From NCBI GenBank assembly GCA_027596075.1, contig JADGJC010000332.1, positions 1 to 41,793 on the forward strand: 41,793 nt of DNA. Reading direction: 5' to 3'. The position numbers and the translations under genes are program-made. The notes below the pieces were generated by a model. That model did not search any database. It saw nothing but the letters and a program-made list of their open reading frames with translations, and was not told the origin of the DNA. This DNA is from Rhizophlyctis rosea (lineage: Eukaryota > Chytridiomycota > Chytridiomycetes > Rhizophlyctidales > Rhizophlyctidaceae). Shown piece by piece: positions 1 to 12,266 of this stretch (position 1 is the first letter of the stretch; each line of letters begins with the position of its first letter).

Positions 1-139
1 CCACAAGCAAACCGCATCACGAAAACACCGCACTCATGATGATATATCTAACATGAAAAATGACAAAATACTATTGCAATAAGGCAAACAAATCACAAAG
101 ACCCTAAATGCACAAACACATTCTCCAGCATAAAGCACC

Positions 140-3100
140 CTACAACTTGGCCTTCTTCGGCGCAGCAAGTTTCAACACCCCATCCAGTTTCCTGTCATGG
201 AAAAAACGCAACACGGCAACCACCATTAGTTCAACATAAATCCAACGCATCCCCACCCGAAACCATAAAAAATACATACGCAGCCAACGCCATATTCCCC
301 TTAACTTTAATCTTCCCCGCCATGAACGCTTTCTGCGGGTTAAGCTTCCCCGACGCCAATTCCAAGAAATCCGCGTCGCTCACAGCAACAGTCATGTCCG
401 CTTTGCCGGGTGGTGCGCCCGCTCCGACGGCGCCGTCGTTCTAGAGACAGAAAAAAAGGTTACGGAACCCGGGTCGACGATACGTAAACGTTAATAAAGA
501 AGTCCGTTACCTTGACATCCACAAACCAAGACTGCTTCTTCCCTTCACCGTTCGTGATGTCGAAGGCGAATACCGCCTTGGTCTGGAGTGGAAAGAGAAG
601 CTTCAGTATTGTGGGCTACGAGTAATGCTGACAAGACCAACGAACCTTCTTGATAATAGAAGACTTCTCATCGCCCGTCAACCCACCCAACCCAGCCTGA
701 ATCTGCTGGAACACATTGGAAGCCTTGAAACCGGGCACATTGACTCCACTCGACCCACTCGATGCACCGGACTTGGCGGGTGCTCCTCCAGATCCTGAAA
801 AGGAATGGAAGCCATACATTAAGCGCTTATTATTGCTGAATGACTTGATAATAAGGGCCTCTCTGATAAAACTCAACTCACCAGCAAGTTCAACCGCAGC
901 ATTCGAAATAGCAATCTCATCCCTCTCAACAACCCTCACACGGAAAATAACCTTGTTCCCTTCCTTCCACATCTGCGTCTCCAACGTCTCTCCCGGCTGC
1001 ACGTGCTTCGCAAACCGGACCTAGAAACAAATCATCATACACGAAATCATCAGAAAAACCTCTCTCATTTCAATACGCTCAAGCAAAACCCTCCTTCAAC
1101 CCTCCAACCCACCTTGATAGACTTGAAACTCGCCGGATCATTGCCCCCAAACGTCTTCAAAATATGCTTCCCAGCAATCCCAAACGACAACAACCCATGC
1201 AAAATCGGAACCTTGTATCCCGCCATACCCGCAATGTTCGGATCGATGTGCAACGGGTTCATATCCGCCGACAACCTAGTCGCCATCACAAATAAGAATC
1301 AAGGCATGTACTCCCCCCTGACAAACATCTTACCGATAAAGCGCAGCAATATCATCCGTAGTCTTCTCCTGCACAACCGCATCCGGCTTCCTCTCCGGCG
1401 GATTATTCGCCGCCGTCTTGGCGCCCTGGTCTCCACGATCCTTCTTCCCGCCAAACCCGCCAGACGAACGAGCCATGAAGGAGAACTCGTTATAACAGAG
1501 TTCAGCTCCGCTCGAATCCTTCGTAGTGACGCCAATAATGACAATAGCGCCTGTCTTGCCCTTGTCCAAAATGTCGACGATGCGGCCCCGCGAGGTGAGT
1601 TTCCCGCGCGTCGGGAGAGGCTTCTTAAACTCGACGTATTGTTCGGCGTGCAGGACCATGAACTGAGGAGACGATGGTCAGACTAGAATACAACAAAGTG
1701 CCAACAGGAAAACAACGACTCACGGGGTTGTAGTTTGGCAAGTAGTCACCAAACGGCACCTTGTCGGTCTGGTACATGAACGCCGGAATCACCGCAAACG
1801 TCGGCAAAGTAAAGAACTTGTCGCTAGCCTCATACACCAAATCGAGGTCCGTGCGTCTCGCGCCAACACCCAACGCGTACAAAATGACGTCCTTCTCGCT
1901 GTAGTTGTACGTCGAATCTCCGAAGTCCAACTTCTGGATTTTCTGCACGTCAACGGACCCAGAACCACCACCCGACCCGCCAGCCTTCGACCCAGAGTCC
2001 GATGCCACATTCTCGAAATTGGCCTGCACAGCCCCAAACGACTCTTGCGTGTTGGTCGGGTACGTGGCTCGTCCGTCGTCAAAGTTGGTGATTTCGGCCC
2101 ATTTGGCGGCGATTTGCTCGGGGAGCAGAGGCTTGTTCACTGGGAATCCTACTCCTCCCGTCCGCTGCCACCGAACTTTGGCGATCCATCCCGAGCCAAC
2201 CTCGTAAATGCCGCCGGTTTCAATGTTGGAATCATGCGCGAGGAATCCGACCAAAGGTGCGACGTAGTCCGGTTTCAGGGCTTCTACCATTTCAGGAGGC
2301 ATGATCGTGGCGGTCATGGCGGTTCCAGCGTTGGGGGCGATGGTGTTCACAATGATGTTGGAGCGCTGACCCTCAAGAGCAAGGGTGTTGCTGAGCGCAA
2401 TGATTCCGGCCTTGGCTAGTTTGACAAAGGGTCAAGTTTCTGCAGTTCAGACACGCAATGTGACCAACCAACCTGAACTGTAGTTAGCCTGTCCAAAGTT
2501 TCCTTGCAGACCAACCGCCGACGTGGTGTTGATGATCCGGCCATACTTCTGTTTCAAGAAGTGAGGCCACGCCGCCTTAGAAACTTTGAAAGTGCCCCGC
2601 AAGTGCACCCGTTGGACCAAGTCCCAGTCTTGGTCCGTCATCTTGGTGAAGGACTTGTCCCGAAGAATTCCGGCATTGTTCACGACAATGTCGATGCGGC
2701 CGAAAGCTTTGATGGCCGTATCAACCACCTTCTCCCCGTCTTCGACTGAATCGTAGTTCGGAACCGCCTTGCCGCCGGCGCGTCGGATTTCATCCACCAC
2801 CTTGTCGGCTGCGGGCTTGTCGCTTCCGACGCCCCCGAGGTCATTCACAACGACAGATGCGCCAAGCTGTAAGTCATTCTCAGTTCCACGCACCATGACT
2901 TTGCAAGCAAACGAAGGCAATTATACCTTGCCAAAGAGCAGCGCGTAGGCTCTTCCCAAGCCGTTCCCAGCACCAGTCACGACCGCCACCTTGCCATCAA
3001 ATCGCAGATTCTCAGGATTTGGATTGCCCGGCAGTTGCTTAGCTTGCTCCAGAAGTCCCACCCAGTCAGTATCCGTGATCGAAGTAGGGTAATACGGACG

Positions 3101-4479
3101 AGAGAAGTCGGTAATCTCTCGCCACTTCGCCTTGACCGATGCTGGCGTAAACGAGCTGTCAGCTTTGAAGACCGCCCCCGGTGTTCGCTCCCATCGAAGT
3201 TTCGCCACGAATCCGGCGCCAAGTTCGAAGAGGGAGCCATTCTCTTGACAGGTCTCATGGCAAAGGTAAGCTACCAGCGGCACCACAAAGTCCGGTTTGA
3301 GCGCTGCAAGGACTTCAGGTGGCATCACTGTCTCTGTCATCCTAGAGGCTGCTAGTGGGGCGATTGTGTTGGCGTGAATGTTCTTCCTGGCGCCTTCGCG
3401 GGCGAGCGTATTTGTGAACCCAAACAACGCCAGTTTTGCTGTGGTGGAGTGTTAACCCTCTTAACACCCTGAGATGGTATTCCGACAAGTAAGAGACTCA
3501 CCAGCCGAGTAGTTTGCTTGACCAAAGTTTCCGTAGATGCCGGCTGCTGATGCGGTATTGATGATGCTGCCCATTAACGAGTGAGTTTCCTCACTATCAA
3601 AATAGACTGCAGACGGTCGGCAAACTCACCGCCCGTAGCCTTGCTTCTGCATGTGGTCCCAAGCTGCCTTCGTCACCTTATATGAGCCATAGACGTGAAC
3701 TTTCTGTACCAAATCCCAGTCTTGGTCTGACATCTTCGCGAAAGACTTGTCGCGGAGAATTCTGGAGCAATGTCAACACCTTTTTGACACATCTCAAAAG
3801 CACGCGTTCACCTACCCAGCATTGTTGATCACGATATCGATCTTCCCAAAGGCGCTCAATGCTGTTCCCACGATCTTGTCCCCGTCTTCAACCGAGTCGT
3901 AATTCGCGACTGCTTTTCCTCCCGCCTTCTTGATCTCATCTACTACAATGTCTGCCGCCTGTGACCAGATGTCAGCACATCATTGCCCGCTGCTACACTT
4001 CAAACAACACTTCTACAAACCCTGTGACTTCCACTGCTGTCACCAGCGCGTGAGCCCCCCAAATCATTGACCACAACCGATGCGCCTGCAAGGAAGGCAG
4101 TGAGTAAGGGAAGCCGCTGGCGTTGAGCTCAAAAGCACACGTACCACGGGAAGCAAAGAACAAGGCGTATGTCTATATTGAGGTCTGTTACAATTTGTTA
4201 TAACCAGCAAAAGCATTCAACTTATGGTTTACCTTTCCAAGCCCTAAAGGTCACGAGATGGCAATTGTACGTTAGAACGAGTTTTGGTTCAGGCGGTAGC
4301 GCTTCAAGCGACCGAAGATGGCTACGGTCCTACAACTATAGCCTCTCTGCAGCCCTGTCTCGCTCCTAATGGGCCCCCTATATGCCAAGCACACTGCACC
4401 CCTTTAGGACCCTTAAACCCTTACCTCCACCGGCTCCCGTCACGATGACCACCCTGTTATCGAAGCGAAGTTCGGACAT
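140..4479 (-). CDS. FOX2: Peroxisomal multifunctional beta-oxidation enzyme (Fox2/MFE-2 type), spliced
   Basis: This enzyme performs the 2-enoyl-CoA hydratase-2 and (3R)-hydroxyacyl-CoA dehydrogenase steps of fatty-acid beta-oxidation in peroxisomes. The start at 4479 gives [17 protein letters not shown], an SDR NAD-binding start. A first SDR domain has NNAG and a YSAAK-type active site across an exon junction (about 3400-3540). A second SDR domain repeats [19 protein letters not shown] (about 2950) and GNFGQANYS (about 2500). A MaoC hydratase-2 domain follows, with [12 protein letters not shown] and PILHGL (about 1180-1280). A C-terminal SCP2 sterol-carrier domain spans about 140-760. The last residues are AKL, a PTS1 peroxisome signal, before TAG at 140-142. 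Exons near the start are 4425-4479, an 11-nt exon at 4233-4243, 4145-4171, 4021-4085, 3958-3816, and there are several more downstream. The two-SDR layout matches fungal Fox2; the SCP2 tail matches animal MFE-2. Confidence 0.93.
4233..4243 (-). other. 11-nt micro-exon of the Fox2 gene
   Basis: The first exon ends GGTGGAG before GTAAGG (4419-4424). The expected SDR motif GGLGK needs GG-CTT-GGA-AAG, found only at 4233-4243, bounded by CTTTAG upstream and GTAAAC downstream. Joining 4425-4479, 4233-4243 and 4145-4171 gives [18 protein letters not shown], the canonical glycine-rich loop. The exon sits between introns of 181 and 61 nt. This is inferred from frame and motif continuity, not from transcripts. 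Confidence 0.75.
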
Positions 4480-4968
4480 AGTGACAAGCTATATGTAAGC
4501 GCGTTTCCACCAAAGATAGTGTGTATATGAGATGTTGATATACAAGGTAAAGATGAGTGTGTGAAGAAAGGGGATGAAGATGGAACTCGGAGAGGGAGTG
4601 AGCAGCAGAAAGTTCCCCACAATTGAATCTCTCACACGACCCGGAGTCCCGACCAGGATGACACGCACTTTCACATGCTTGTGTGTGGATGTAACCAATG
4701 TATCGGAAAATAGCACTTGATCAACACACGCATCAGTAGATAGACATGGCTATCGGAAGTAGTGATCGTTCGGCTGATCGTTGTTTTGTGTCCCTCATCA
4801 AAAGCAACACTGAAAGCCCCCCCCCACTCGTCTTTTTCTTTGCTGCCCACCTTTGCACTTTCCTTTGTACCAACTGTCCTTCCCAGATCACCGCGCGACC
4901 TCTCGTTATTTTTGGCAGAAACTAAGCAAATTCTACTCACTGGTTTCTCCTTTTGATAAGCGGCAGCG
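4480..4968. promoter_or_regulatory. Divergent intergenic region, Fox2 / COX10
   Basis: This stretch of about 490 bp separates two divergently transcribed genes and should hold both promoters and 5' UTRs. A run of C follows AAAG near 4818. No clear TATA box or palindromic operator was recognised. Open frames on either strand here lack family motifs and were not called. Confidence 0.5.
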
Positions 4969-6273
4969 ATGTGGAAAGCACACGCAACAGGCAGACAGTC
5001 GGAGTTTTTGGCCACTGCCCATGTTTCCCGACCCGCTCTACTCTCTTCTGCAATGAGGATATCCCTTGGCCGAACACCAGTCAGAACAGGTTTTTGCTCA
5101 CAACGGCATAGTCAGTCTTACGCAGCGAAGCATGCACCGCGGCCAACTGCACTGTCAACTTTCAGCCAAAACACTGTGGGTCCACAAACCTCGTCACATA
5201 GGGGTCGGGGAATAGAACTAGTCTCCCGCCGAGGCGCTGGAAGCGTTGCAGCAGAAACACCTGCCACCACCCCAGTACCCACTACCACACCCCAAAACCC
5301 CGACAACGACACCTCCTCCCCCCTCCGCTGGAAAGAAGCCCCCCAATTTCACCCCTCAGTCTACGCCGGCCTAACAAAAATGAACCTCTCCGCCCTCGTA
5401 ACCCTAACAACAATGGCCGGCTACGCAATGGCCCCAGGCACAACATCCCTCTCAACCCTCCTCTACACAACCCTCGGCACATCCCTTTGCATAGCCTCCG
5501 CAAACACAATAAACCAATGGATAGAATCCCCCTACGACGCCCAAATGTCCCGAACCCGCACCAGAGTCCTAGTCCGACACGCCCTCTCCCCACACCACGC
5601 ATTCGCCTTCGGATCCCTAACCGGCATTCTCGGCATCTCAACCCTCTACACATTCGTAAACCCAACCGTAGCCCTCCTCGGCGGCGCCAACATCCTCCTC
5701 TACACCTGCATCTACACCCCAATGAAACGAACCTCAATAGCAAACACATGGGCAGGCGCAATAGTCGGCGCAATACCCCCAATGATGGGCTGGGCAGCCT
5801 CAACAGGCTCCCTCCAACCAGGCGCATACCTCCTAGCAACAATCCTCTACGCATGGCAATTCCCCCACTTCAACTCCCTATCCTGGAACCTCCGTCCAGA
5901 CTACTCCAAAGCAGGATACCGCATGATGTCAGTCGTCGACCCCGCACTAAACGGCCGCGTCTCCCTCCGCTACAGTCTAGCGATGTTCCCACTCTGCTGG
6001 GCGGCACCGTATTTGGGTATGACGAGTCTGTGGTTCGTCGGGACGAGTACGGTTATTAATGGGTATATGGCGTTGGGGGCGTGGAGGTTTTGGAGGGAGC
6101 CGAATGAGAAGTCGGCGAGGTTTTTGTTTTTTGGGAGTGTGGTGCATTTGCCGATTTTGTTGGCGCTTATGATGGTGCATAAGAAGAGGGGGGAGGATGA
6201 GGAGGAAGGGGAGGGTAAGGAGGAGGACGTTTGGAGTCAGATTCGCAAGTTGACGGGTTTTGGTAGTGCGTGA
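4969..6273 (+). CDS. COX10: Protoheme IX farnesyltransferase (heme O synthase), mitochondrial
   Basis: COX10 farnesylates heme b to heme o in the mitochondrial inner membrane, the first step in making heme a for cytochrome oxidase. The gene is a single exon. The UbiA-family polyprenyl-diphosphate-binding motif NTINQWIESPYDAQMSRT is encoded near 5500-5555. Conserved segments YTPMKRTS and GAIPPMMGWAA follow, and a second Asp-rich region lies near WNLRPDYSKAGYRM. Several hydrophobic segments fit seven to nine membrane helices. The first ATG gives 434 residues. An in-frame ATG at 5053 gives about 406 residues and opens with MRISLGRTPVRTGF, an Arg/Ser-rich sequence typical of a mitochondrial presequence, and is the likelier start. 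The C-terminus is an acidic tail. Third-position composition flips at about 5985 (see findings). Confidence 0.95.
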   Translation: MWKAHATGRQSEFLATAHVSRPALLSSAMRISLGRTPVRTGFCSQRHSQSYAAKHAPRPTALSTFSQNTVGPQTSSHRGRGIELVSRRGAGSVAAETPATTPVPTTTPQNPDNDTSSPLRWKEAPQFHPSVYAGLTKMNLSALVTLTTMAGYAMAPGTTSLSTLLYTTLGTSLCIASANTINQWIESPYDAQMSRTRTRVLVRHALSPHHAFAFGSLTGILGISTLYTFVNPTVALLGGANILLYTCIYTPMKRTSIANTWAGAIVGAIPPMMGWAASTGSLQPGAYLLATILYAWQFPHFNSLSWNLRPDYSKAGYRMMSVVDPALNGRVSLRYSLAMFPLCWAAPYLGMTSLWFVGTSTVINGYMALGAWRFWREPNEKSARFLFFGSVVHLPILLALMMVHKKRGEDEEEGEGKEEDVWSQIRKLTGFGSA

Positions 6274-6749
6274 GGGAGTTCGTAGTGAAGATAGGTGTTT
6301 CGGGTTTCCTCTGGAACCAAATCTTCTAGCATTGTGTAGATAGCGTGTATTTTTAGCGACATATATAGAATTAACTTACTTGTTCACCTGAATGCTGCTG
6401 TCCCCTTGACGCTGGGAAACACATGACTGTTCATCACCCCCCTCATGTGATCCCACTCCCCTCTCCAGCAAGGATATTTATTGAGACTAGAATCCCATGT
6501 AATCCGGACCTAGACTGCTCAATTTCATAATGCCCCACCCTGGAGATGCCCCTCCAATCACCGACCGCAAACCCACCACTCCCATATTCCAAAGTCACCA
6601 GACGCTTCTTACCAACTAAGCACAAAAAAACAATATGTATACAAGCGGCAGCGAACCACCACGACGCAAAAAAAACACACTATGTAAAAAGAAAAAACTA
6701 TAAACAAACCCCCTCCCCCTCCCCCTCCTCCTTCCCCTTCCCCCCAAAA
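6274..6749. other. Intergenic region between convergent COX10 and Raptor genes
   Basis: About 475 bp of 3' UTR for both genes. The plus strand turns strongly A/C-rich from about 6540, with a nearly pure pyrimidine tract at about 6700-6785 that runs into the Raptor C-terminal codons. No RNA gene or transposon was recognised; short frames here are compositional artefacts. Confidence 0.6.
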
Positions 6750-9700
6750 CTACCTCCCCCCACCCGCACCCCTCTCCTCCCCAAACCTAACCTTCAAACT
6801 CTCCAACTTAGCCTCACTCCCAAACAAACTAACCGTAGCACTCGTACTCGTCGCCGTAGCCAACATCAACCGTTGCGGATGGAAGGCTAGAGAAGATACT
6901 GCGCCCCCGCGCTGTCCGAGGAATCCTTCCTGGTACCGAATAGTGGAAAGAACCGTACCTTCCGTGTTGATTACGCGGATGTTTTGTGTTGTGGATCCGC
7001 TGGTGGGTGTTGGGAAAATGAGTAAGGTGAATCAATGTTCATTTGTAAAAAAAAAATACACAAAATAGACAAACAGAAACAAGGAAAGACATACCAAGCA
7101 ATCAAAGGCGCCATATCATGTATCGTCAACCCCGTCATCTCCCCCTGACACCCACTATCAATCCTCTTCACAGCACCCTTCTGTCTCAAATCCCAAAACC
7201 GGATATCCCCCGCAACGCTGCCCGAGATAAGTTCCCTCCCGGCCCCCGTTTGCAACCGCGCAGAAAGAACCCACCCGGGATGCTCGTTGAAGGACATGAC
7301 CATGCTTGGGGTTTAAAGATGTTACGATGGAGGAAGGAGAAAAAGGGGATAGGGCTGACATACCTTTCCCTCGCTTGTAACCTCCGATCATACACCCGTA
7401 TAGCACCATCCCCACACCCACCAACAATTACACTCCCCGAAAACTGATCTCCCGTCAACGTCGTGATACAACTTTGTGACCGCGTCGGAATATCCTGCAA
7501 CACAAAATCCCATAAAAAACCGTCAACTTCCCATATCACGACCTTCAAAATCCAAAAGAACCCCCTACCTGTATACAAAGCTCCCTCTCTGCATCCCAAA
7601 CCTTAATCGCCTTCACATTCCCACTAACCAAAAAAGTCCCCAAAGCCTGCTGCCACTCCACCACCATCGCACTCCCCCTGCTAGTCGGCATCAAATCCGT
7701 CAAAACCCGCCACGACGTTACCATCTCCATATTCTTGTTCGCTTCGTAGTTGCGGTAGAGGCGGATGATGCCTTCATCTAAGAAGGAGGTGAGATTTCTT
7801 TCCGAGAGCAGAGGGTGGAGAGTGTGGGGAGGACTAACCTGACCCCGTCATCAATAGACCGAGGTCTTCTTCATTTATGAACCGCATGGAAGTAATCCGA
7901 CTGCCGAAGGGGTTGCCGTTGGTGAAACTGTTTAGTCGGACGTGTTCTTGCCAGTTGTAGATCCTGAATCGGAACAAACGAAGATCAGATTTCTTATCCT
8001 CTGAAATGTATTTCTAACACGATGAAGCATACCGCACTCCATCCCGCTCATCCGCCACCGCCAAATGCGGCTCATACTGATGGAAGACAACCAATCGAGG
8101 ATTGACGTCATTATGCAGGAGCCCGATTTGTTCCTCAAACCGAGAATGATCTGAAATTATGTGACAAAAAACAGATGAGGAAACTGCACACCACGCGGAA
8201 GGTACAAAAAATCATACTCACTCGCCAAATCAAACAACGGCACCGTCTCCATAATAACCTTCTGATTCCTCTGTCTCCTCCAATGCCTCTCATTAAACCG
8301 CCAACTCCCAGGATCTTCAATCTCCGGTACCTAAAACGTCAGATCAGCCACCAAGAATGGAGAAGGCTCACAGACTTCTTTTGCCCCCCACCTTCATCTG
8401 GGGCTCTGCAAAATACTCGCAACTCCACTCGAAAAAGTTACTCTGCAACGCCACACTATCCCCATCACTACTCTTGCCCGTCTCCTCCTTCCCATCCTCC
8501 TCCGGATCCGACCCTACCATCGCCTCAACAGTAGGCGACGCCTGTCCCGCATGTGACACTCCCACCATACTCAATGGTCGAGATTGCCTTAACGACCCCG
8601 TACCCCTCAACCCAGACATCGTCGCAACGCTATAATTCCGTCTTAGCCCGCCCTCGTGTTCCCCCTGATTTAGCGCGGTCAAGTTGTCCGTTGATGATGA
8701 TCCTCCACCAAGGCCGGCGAGACTGCGTAAGGAGTAGGCAAAGGAAGCGGAGCGTTTGAGAGTGTTGGTTAGACGACCGGACGTACTTTGTTGCCCCTGC
8801 GTTTTATCCGTCGCTTGGGTTGAACTTGTCAACCCCGTCGATGCACGTGATAGTGTTGCGGCCGTTTCGGAGCGAGGAGGTGATGTACCAATATTAAGTG
8901 ACGCAACAAGCTGCGAGCTTTGCTCGAGAAGTGGTGAGGTGAGGAGTCGAAGATTGATAGCATCTACAACTCGCGCAGCAAGACCCGCAACCTCGACATG
9001 CGGATCAACCGAAAGACTCAATAACACTTTCCAAATACACCCATAAATAGAATTATGACTAGGACTCTTAAATAGCCCCTCAGTCAACTTCCTATCCCCA
9101 CTACTAACCCCCCGCCTCATCTTCCTCTCATCAACAGTAGATGACGTAACCCTCTTCCGATCCTCCTCCAAAAGCTCAAAGGCAGCCGTAACAAATTTCG
9201 TAGCATACTGCTGCACAATACACGAAAGCGTCACCACCAACTCCCTCCTCACCATCGGCGACGCATCCGACGTAGAAATCAACACCGCTATCCCAATACT
9301 ATGTTCAGCATTGATAACCTGCTCCGTCTTATCCAAATCCCCAATCAACGTCCCAATCGCACTCATCGCCGCCGCCCGCACTTCCGGAACAGGATCATGC
9401 AACATGCTACATAACCGTTCGTGAACCCCGTCCCGCATCCCCGTCCACTTCGCTTCCTGGAAGCCCTCCCAGAACTTCGACAAGCATACGCAAACCCACT
9501 GGCGCAACAACGGGTCTTGGTCCGTCAAATGGGTAACGAGCGCAGGGAGGAGGTCATTCTTCAAGCAAGCTTGTTGGCCGGCTCGGAACCCATGACAGAA
9601 TATAGATAGGATGAAGGCGCACATGGCGCGATGTTCGGAGATGTTGTGGATGGCGGGCATGCCGGTGTTGGAGGAGAGGATGGTGATGAAGTATTGATAG

Positions 9701-11454
9701 CCGTTATCTTTGAGCAAGTCGATTTGACAGGAGCGATCGACCGCAAGGACCTTAGCCCAAATAAAGACAAGCACCGGCTTAAGTTCCGCAGCGGGAGATT
9801 GGAGGAGCTTCAATACGTATGGGAAAATCCCAACAGAAAGAGCTTGATTCACCGCCCACGGTCCGATATCCAGGAAACGACTGAGCAGCATCAGGGCGCG
9901 AAGGCGGTGCACTTGACTTAGCAGCACCTGCAACACAATAGGCAATTGCTCCGGCGGTCGTTGCGATATAGGTCCCGTCGCCAGCCAAACTTCAAACGCC
10001 GTAAGCTGCTCCGCAAAGAACGTACTATGCCGATATTCAATAGGTGGCCCTCCCTCCTCCGCCGCCAACAAAGCCGGTAACTGTGATAAACACATATCCG
10101 CCGCCAAATCCCACGCCTGCCACATTGGATGCTCATACGTTTGAGGGAGTGTAGGGCTGGACATTGGTGTGCAATGGTAATACCGCATTATCCGCTCCGC
10201 TAGTAGGAAGTTTCTGAATAATGCCGCCACCATCAGGTCCTGCCGGAACAGCTTTTTGAAGAGATCGTGCGACAAGACGTTCCAGGCAATGGTGTCGGTG
10301 ATGGCTGTGAAAATCCAGTTGAGCTCGCCCAGCGGTGTACGTCGGTCGTTCAGTCGACCCGGGATTTTCATGATCATGTCTGGTGTTATGTTCTCCAACA
10401 GCGGATTCTGCGATACGAACCACCTCAAGGCGATTTCAATAGGCGTGGTCAAACAGCAGGTGAAGACGTCGGCAGGAAGCTCCGGGGTCATGGGTAGGAT
10501 CTCGTGCGGCTGACATGCAGCAAGTTGAATGCACTCGCGCATGGGAATGTATGGAAGTGGTTGGACGTTTACCCCGCTCCGGTCTTGTCCCGCACCCATA
10601 TTGGGAAGCTGCCGTGCCGCCTCAATATCCCTCTGTTCCGCGAACCGGTTGAAGGCTTTCAAGATGTTCCCCGCGTTGCTGCAGTCGTAGACGTAAATGC
10701 ACGGTGACCCGATCCACGTTTGAACATCGTAAATGGAAACTGGAATGTACTGCGTGTAATTCTTGTTGAAGACCCAAATCTCCCCACCTGGTGTTGGTCG
10801 CGGCACCCCATGCCCGTTGTAATGAAACAATATACGCTCCTCCTTGGCATTTCGCCGTAACGAGCAGCAGAGCTTTTTGGTCTCTTCTACGGACGGATCG
10901 AGCGATAGTCGGTAGCGGGAGCGCGGCTGCAAAACTTCATATTGTGTCTGTAGGTTCCGGCCGATGGTTTCTAACGCTTTAGGAGGAGGTAGCGAGAACG
11001 GATCCACCCAACACTCCAACTTGGCGCATGGATTCGTTTTGACGACGTCCGGAGGGTCAATACCGATATTGAGACACAGCACGAGAGCTACAGATACGGT
11101 CTTCAAACGCTCCCGCATCCGCCAATCTTCCACCCGCGCCTTCCGAGCCGCTGCGTCCGGTAGTGAAGAAAACCCATACTCATGGCGCCGATCCGAATAA
11201 TAGCTATATGTGTAGAGGGTGTGTTCGTCTTGCCCCAAATCATCCAGATTTCTGTCCCCGTCCGCCAAACTAACGTCACCCGCCCGAGTTGTCCCACTGG
11301 ACCGATTTGAGGTGTCTCTGAGTTCACCATTGGACCCAGCACCATCGTCCACACCCGTCTTCCTGTCTTTCAAACTGTCGCCATTCCCTTCCGCCGAACC
11401 ACGAGGCATTGGTCGTGGCGCTCGTTCGCCGTCTGCGACGGCCGGTGGGGCCAT
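6750..11454 (-). CDS. KOG1: Raptor/Kog1/Mip1, TORC1 subunit, spliced
   Basis: Raptor binds substrates and scaffolds TORC1, the growth-control kinase complex at the vacuole or lysosome. Exon 1 (8392-11454, 1021 codons) starts MAPPAVADGERAPRP. It holds the Raptor N-terminal caspase-like domain with LNIGIDPPDVVKTNPCAKLE, the HYNGHGVPRPT histidine segment and the YVYDCSNAGNIL cysteine segment. HEAT-type helical repeats follow (AVDRSCQIDLL, DPLLRQWVCVCL, DPVPEVRAAAM), then a Ser/Thr-rich linker. Exon 2 (8222-8330) begins VPEIEDPGSWRFNERHW. Smaller exons down to 6750 encode the C-terminal WD40 propeller (AIKVWDAERELC, GAIRVYDRR, ISGSVAGDIRFWDLRQKG, and AVSSLAFHPQ before the end). TAG lies at 6750-6752. 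The order of domains and approximate length (about 1350 residues) match the family. Confidence 0.93.
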
Positions 11455-12148
11455 TACACTCAGTGAAGTGGTGTATGCGGTAAGGTGGATTACACAACGG
11501 TATTGAATAGTCTGTTAAGAAGACCTTCAATGAATGACGAAGACAACGGCAGCAGCAGTCCTCCAAAAAGCACGTACATATCTGAACTGAGCTGGGAAGT
11601 TGAGGCGTGTGCGGTCTAAAGCCAATACCGGAGACTATATGGCTAAGTAAATAAAAGGTTGGAACGCCTTGGTTGAAGTGGGGTGAAGTGAGGAACCAAA
11701 CTCCCTTACCTTCTGAACTGTTTGCACTGGAAAGGTAAATTTGACTTCTCGCCCGCGGTATTTCGACTGCCTACACACTGCCTTCAAATACTTCAATTCG
11801 TTAAGTATGCAACCAAAGGTCGACGATACTCGAGTGAATGTGGAACGTGAATTTTGACGCGGGAAGTCGGACAGGGTTGGAAACGAGGATTGGTGAAGAG
11901 TGGCTGGTAAATATAGCTGCGCTGAAGCTAAAGTGCTATTTTTGGCCCTCACGTGCTATTTGATTCCGTCGATGGGAAAGATTCTCCACATCGATTTGAT
12001 CATCTAAACTGAGTTATCAAGGCTACAGTGAGAATTACTTCAGACATTGTAGGCTGAATCGTTCGTCTTTAGACCACGAAAAATGGCAGAAATTTGTATC
12101 ATGATTAGCTATCTGCCATAGACTCCATATGGATCGTCCCCATCGCGC

Positions 12149-12165
12149 GGGGGGGGGGGGGGGGG
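12149..12165 (+). repeat. Homopolymer G run abutting the assembly gap
   Basis: Seventeen consecutive G run directly into ten N (12166-12175). The true length is unknown because the gap begins inside the run. Confidence 0.95.
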
Positions 12166-12175
12166 NNNNNNNNNN
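12166..12175. other. Assembly gap (10 N)
   Basis: Ten undetermined bases. A fixed count of ten suggests a placeholder rather than a measured length. Confidence 0.98.
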
Positions 12176-12241
12176 AAAAAGTGTCTAATTTTGTACATAT
12201 TTTTGCTATCGCCATACTCCCCCCATTGTATGGCCCCAACG

Positions 12242-12266
12242 CCCCCCCCCCCCCCCCCCCCCCCCC
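12242..12266 (+). repeat. Homopolymer C run
   Basis: Twenty-five consecutive C, starting 76 bases after the gap. It is the complement of the G run at 12149-12165. The two could pair as a hairpin or come from one homopolymer read in both orientations. Confidence 0.95.

Noticed and set aside
5282..5854. 190-codon minus-strand Arg/Gly/Leu-rich frame opposite COX10
   Set aside because: It is a shadow of the A/C-rich COX10 coding strand; low-complexity composition is explained by the skew.
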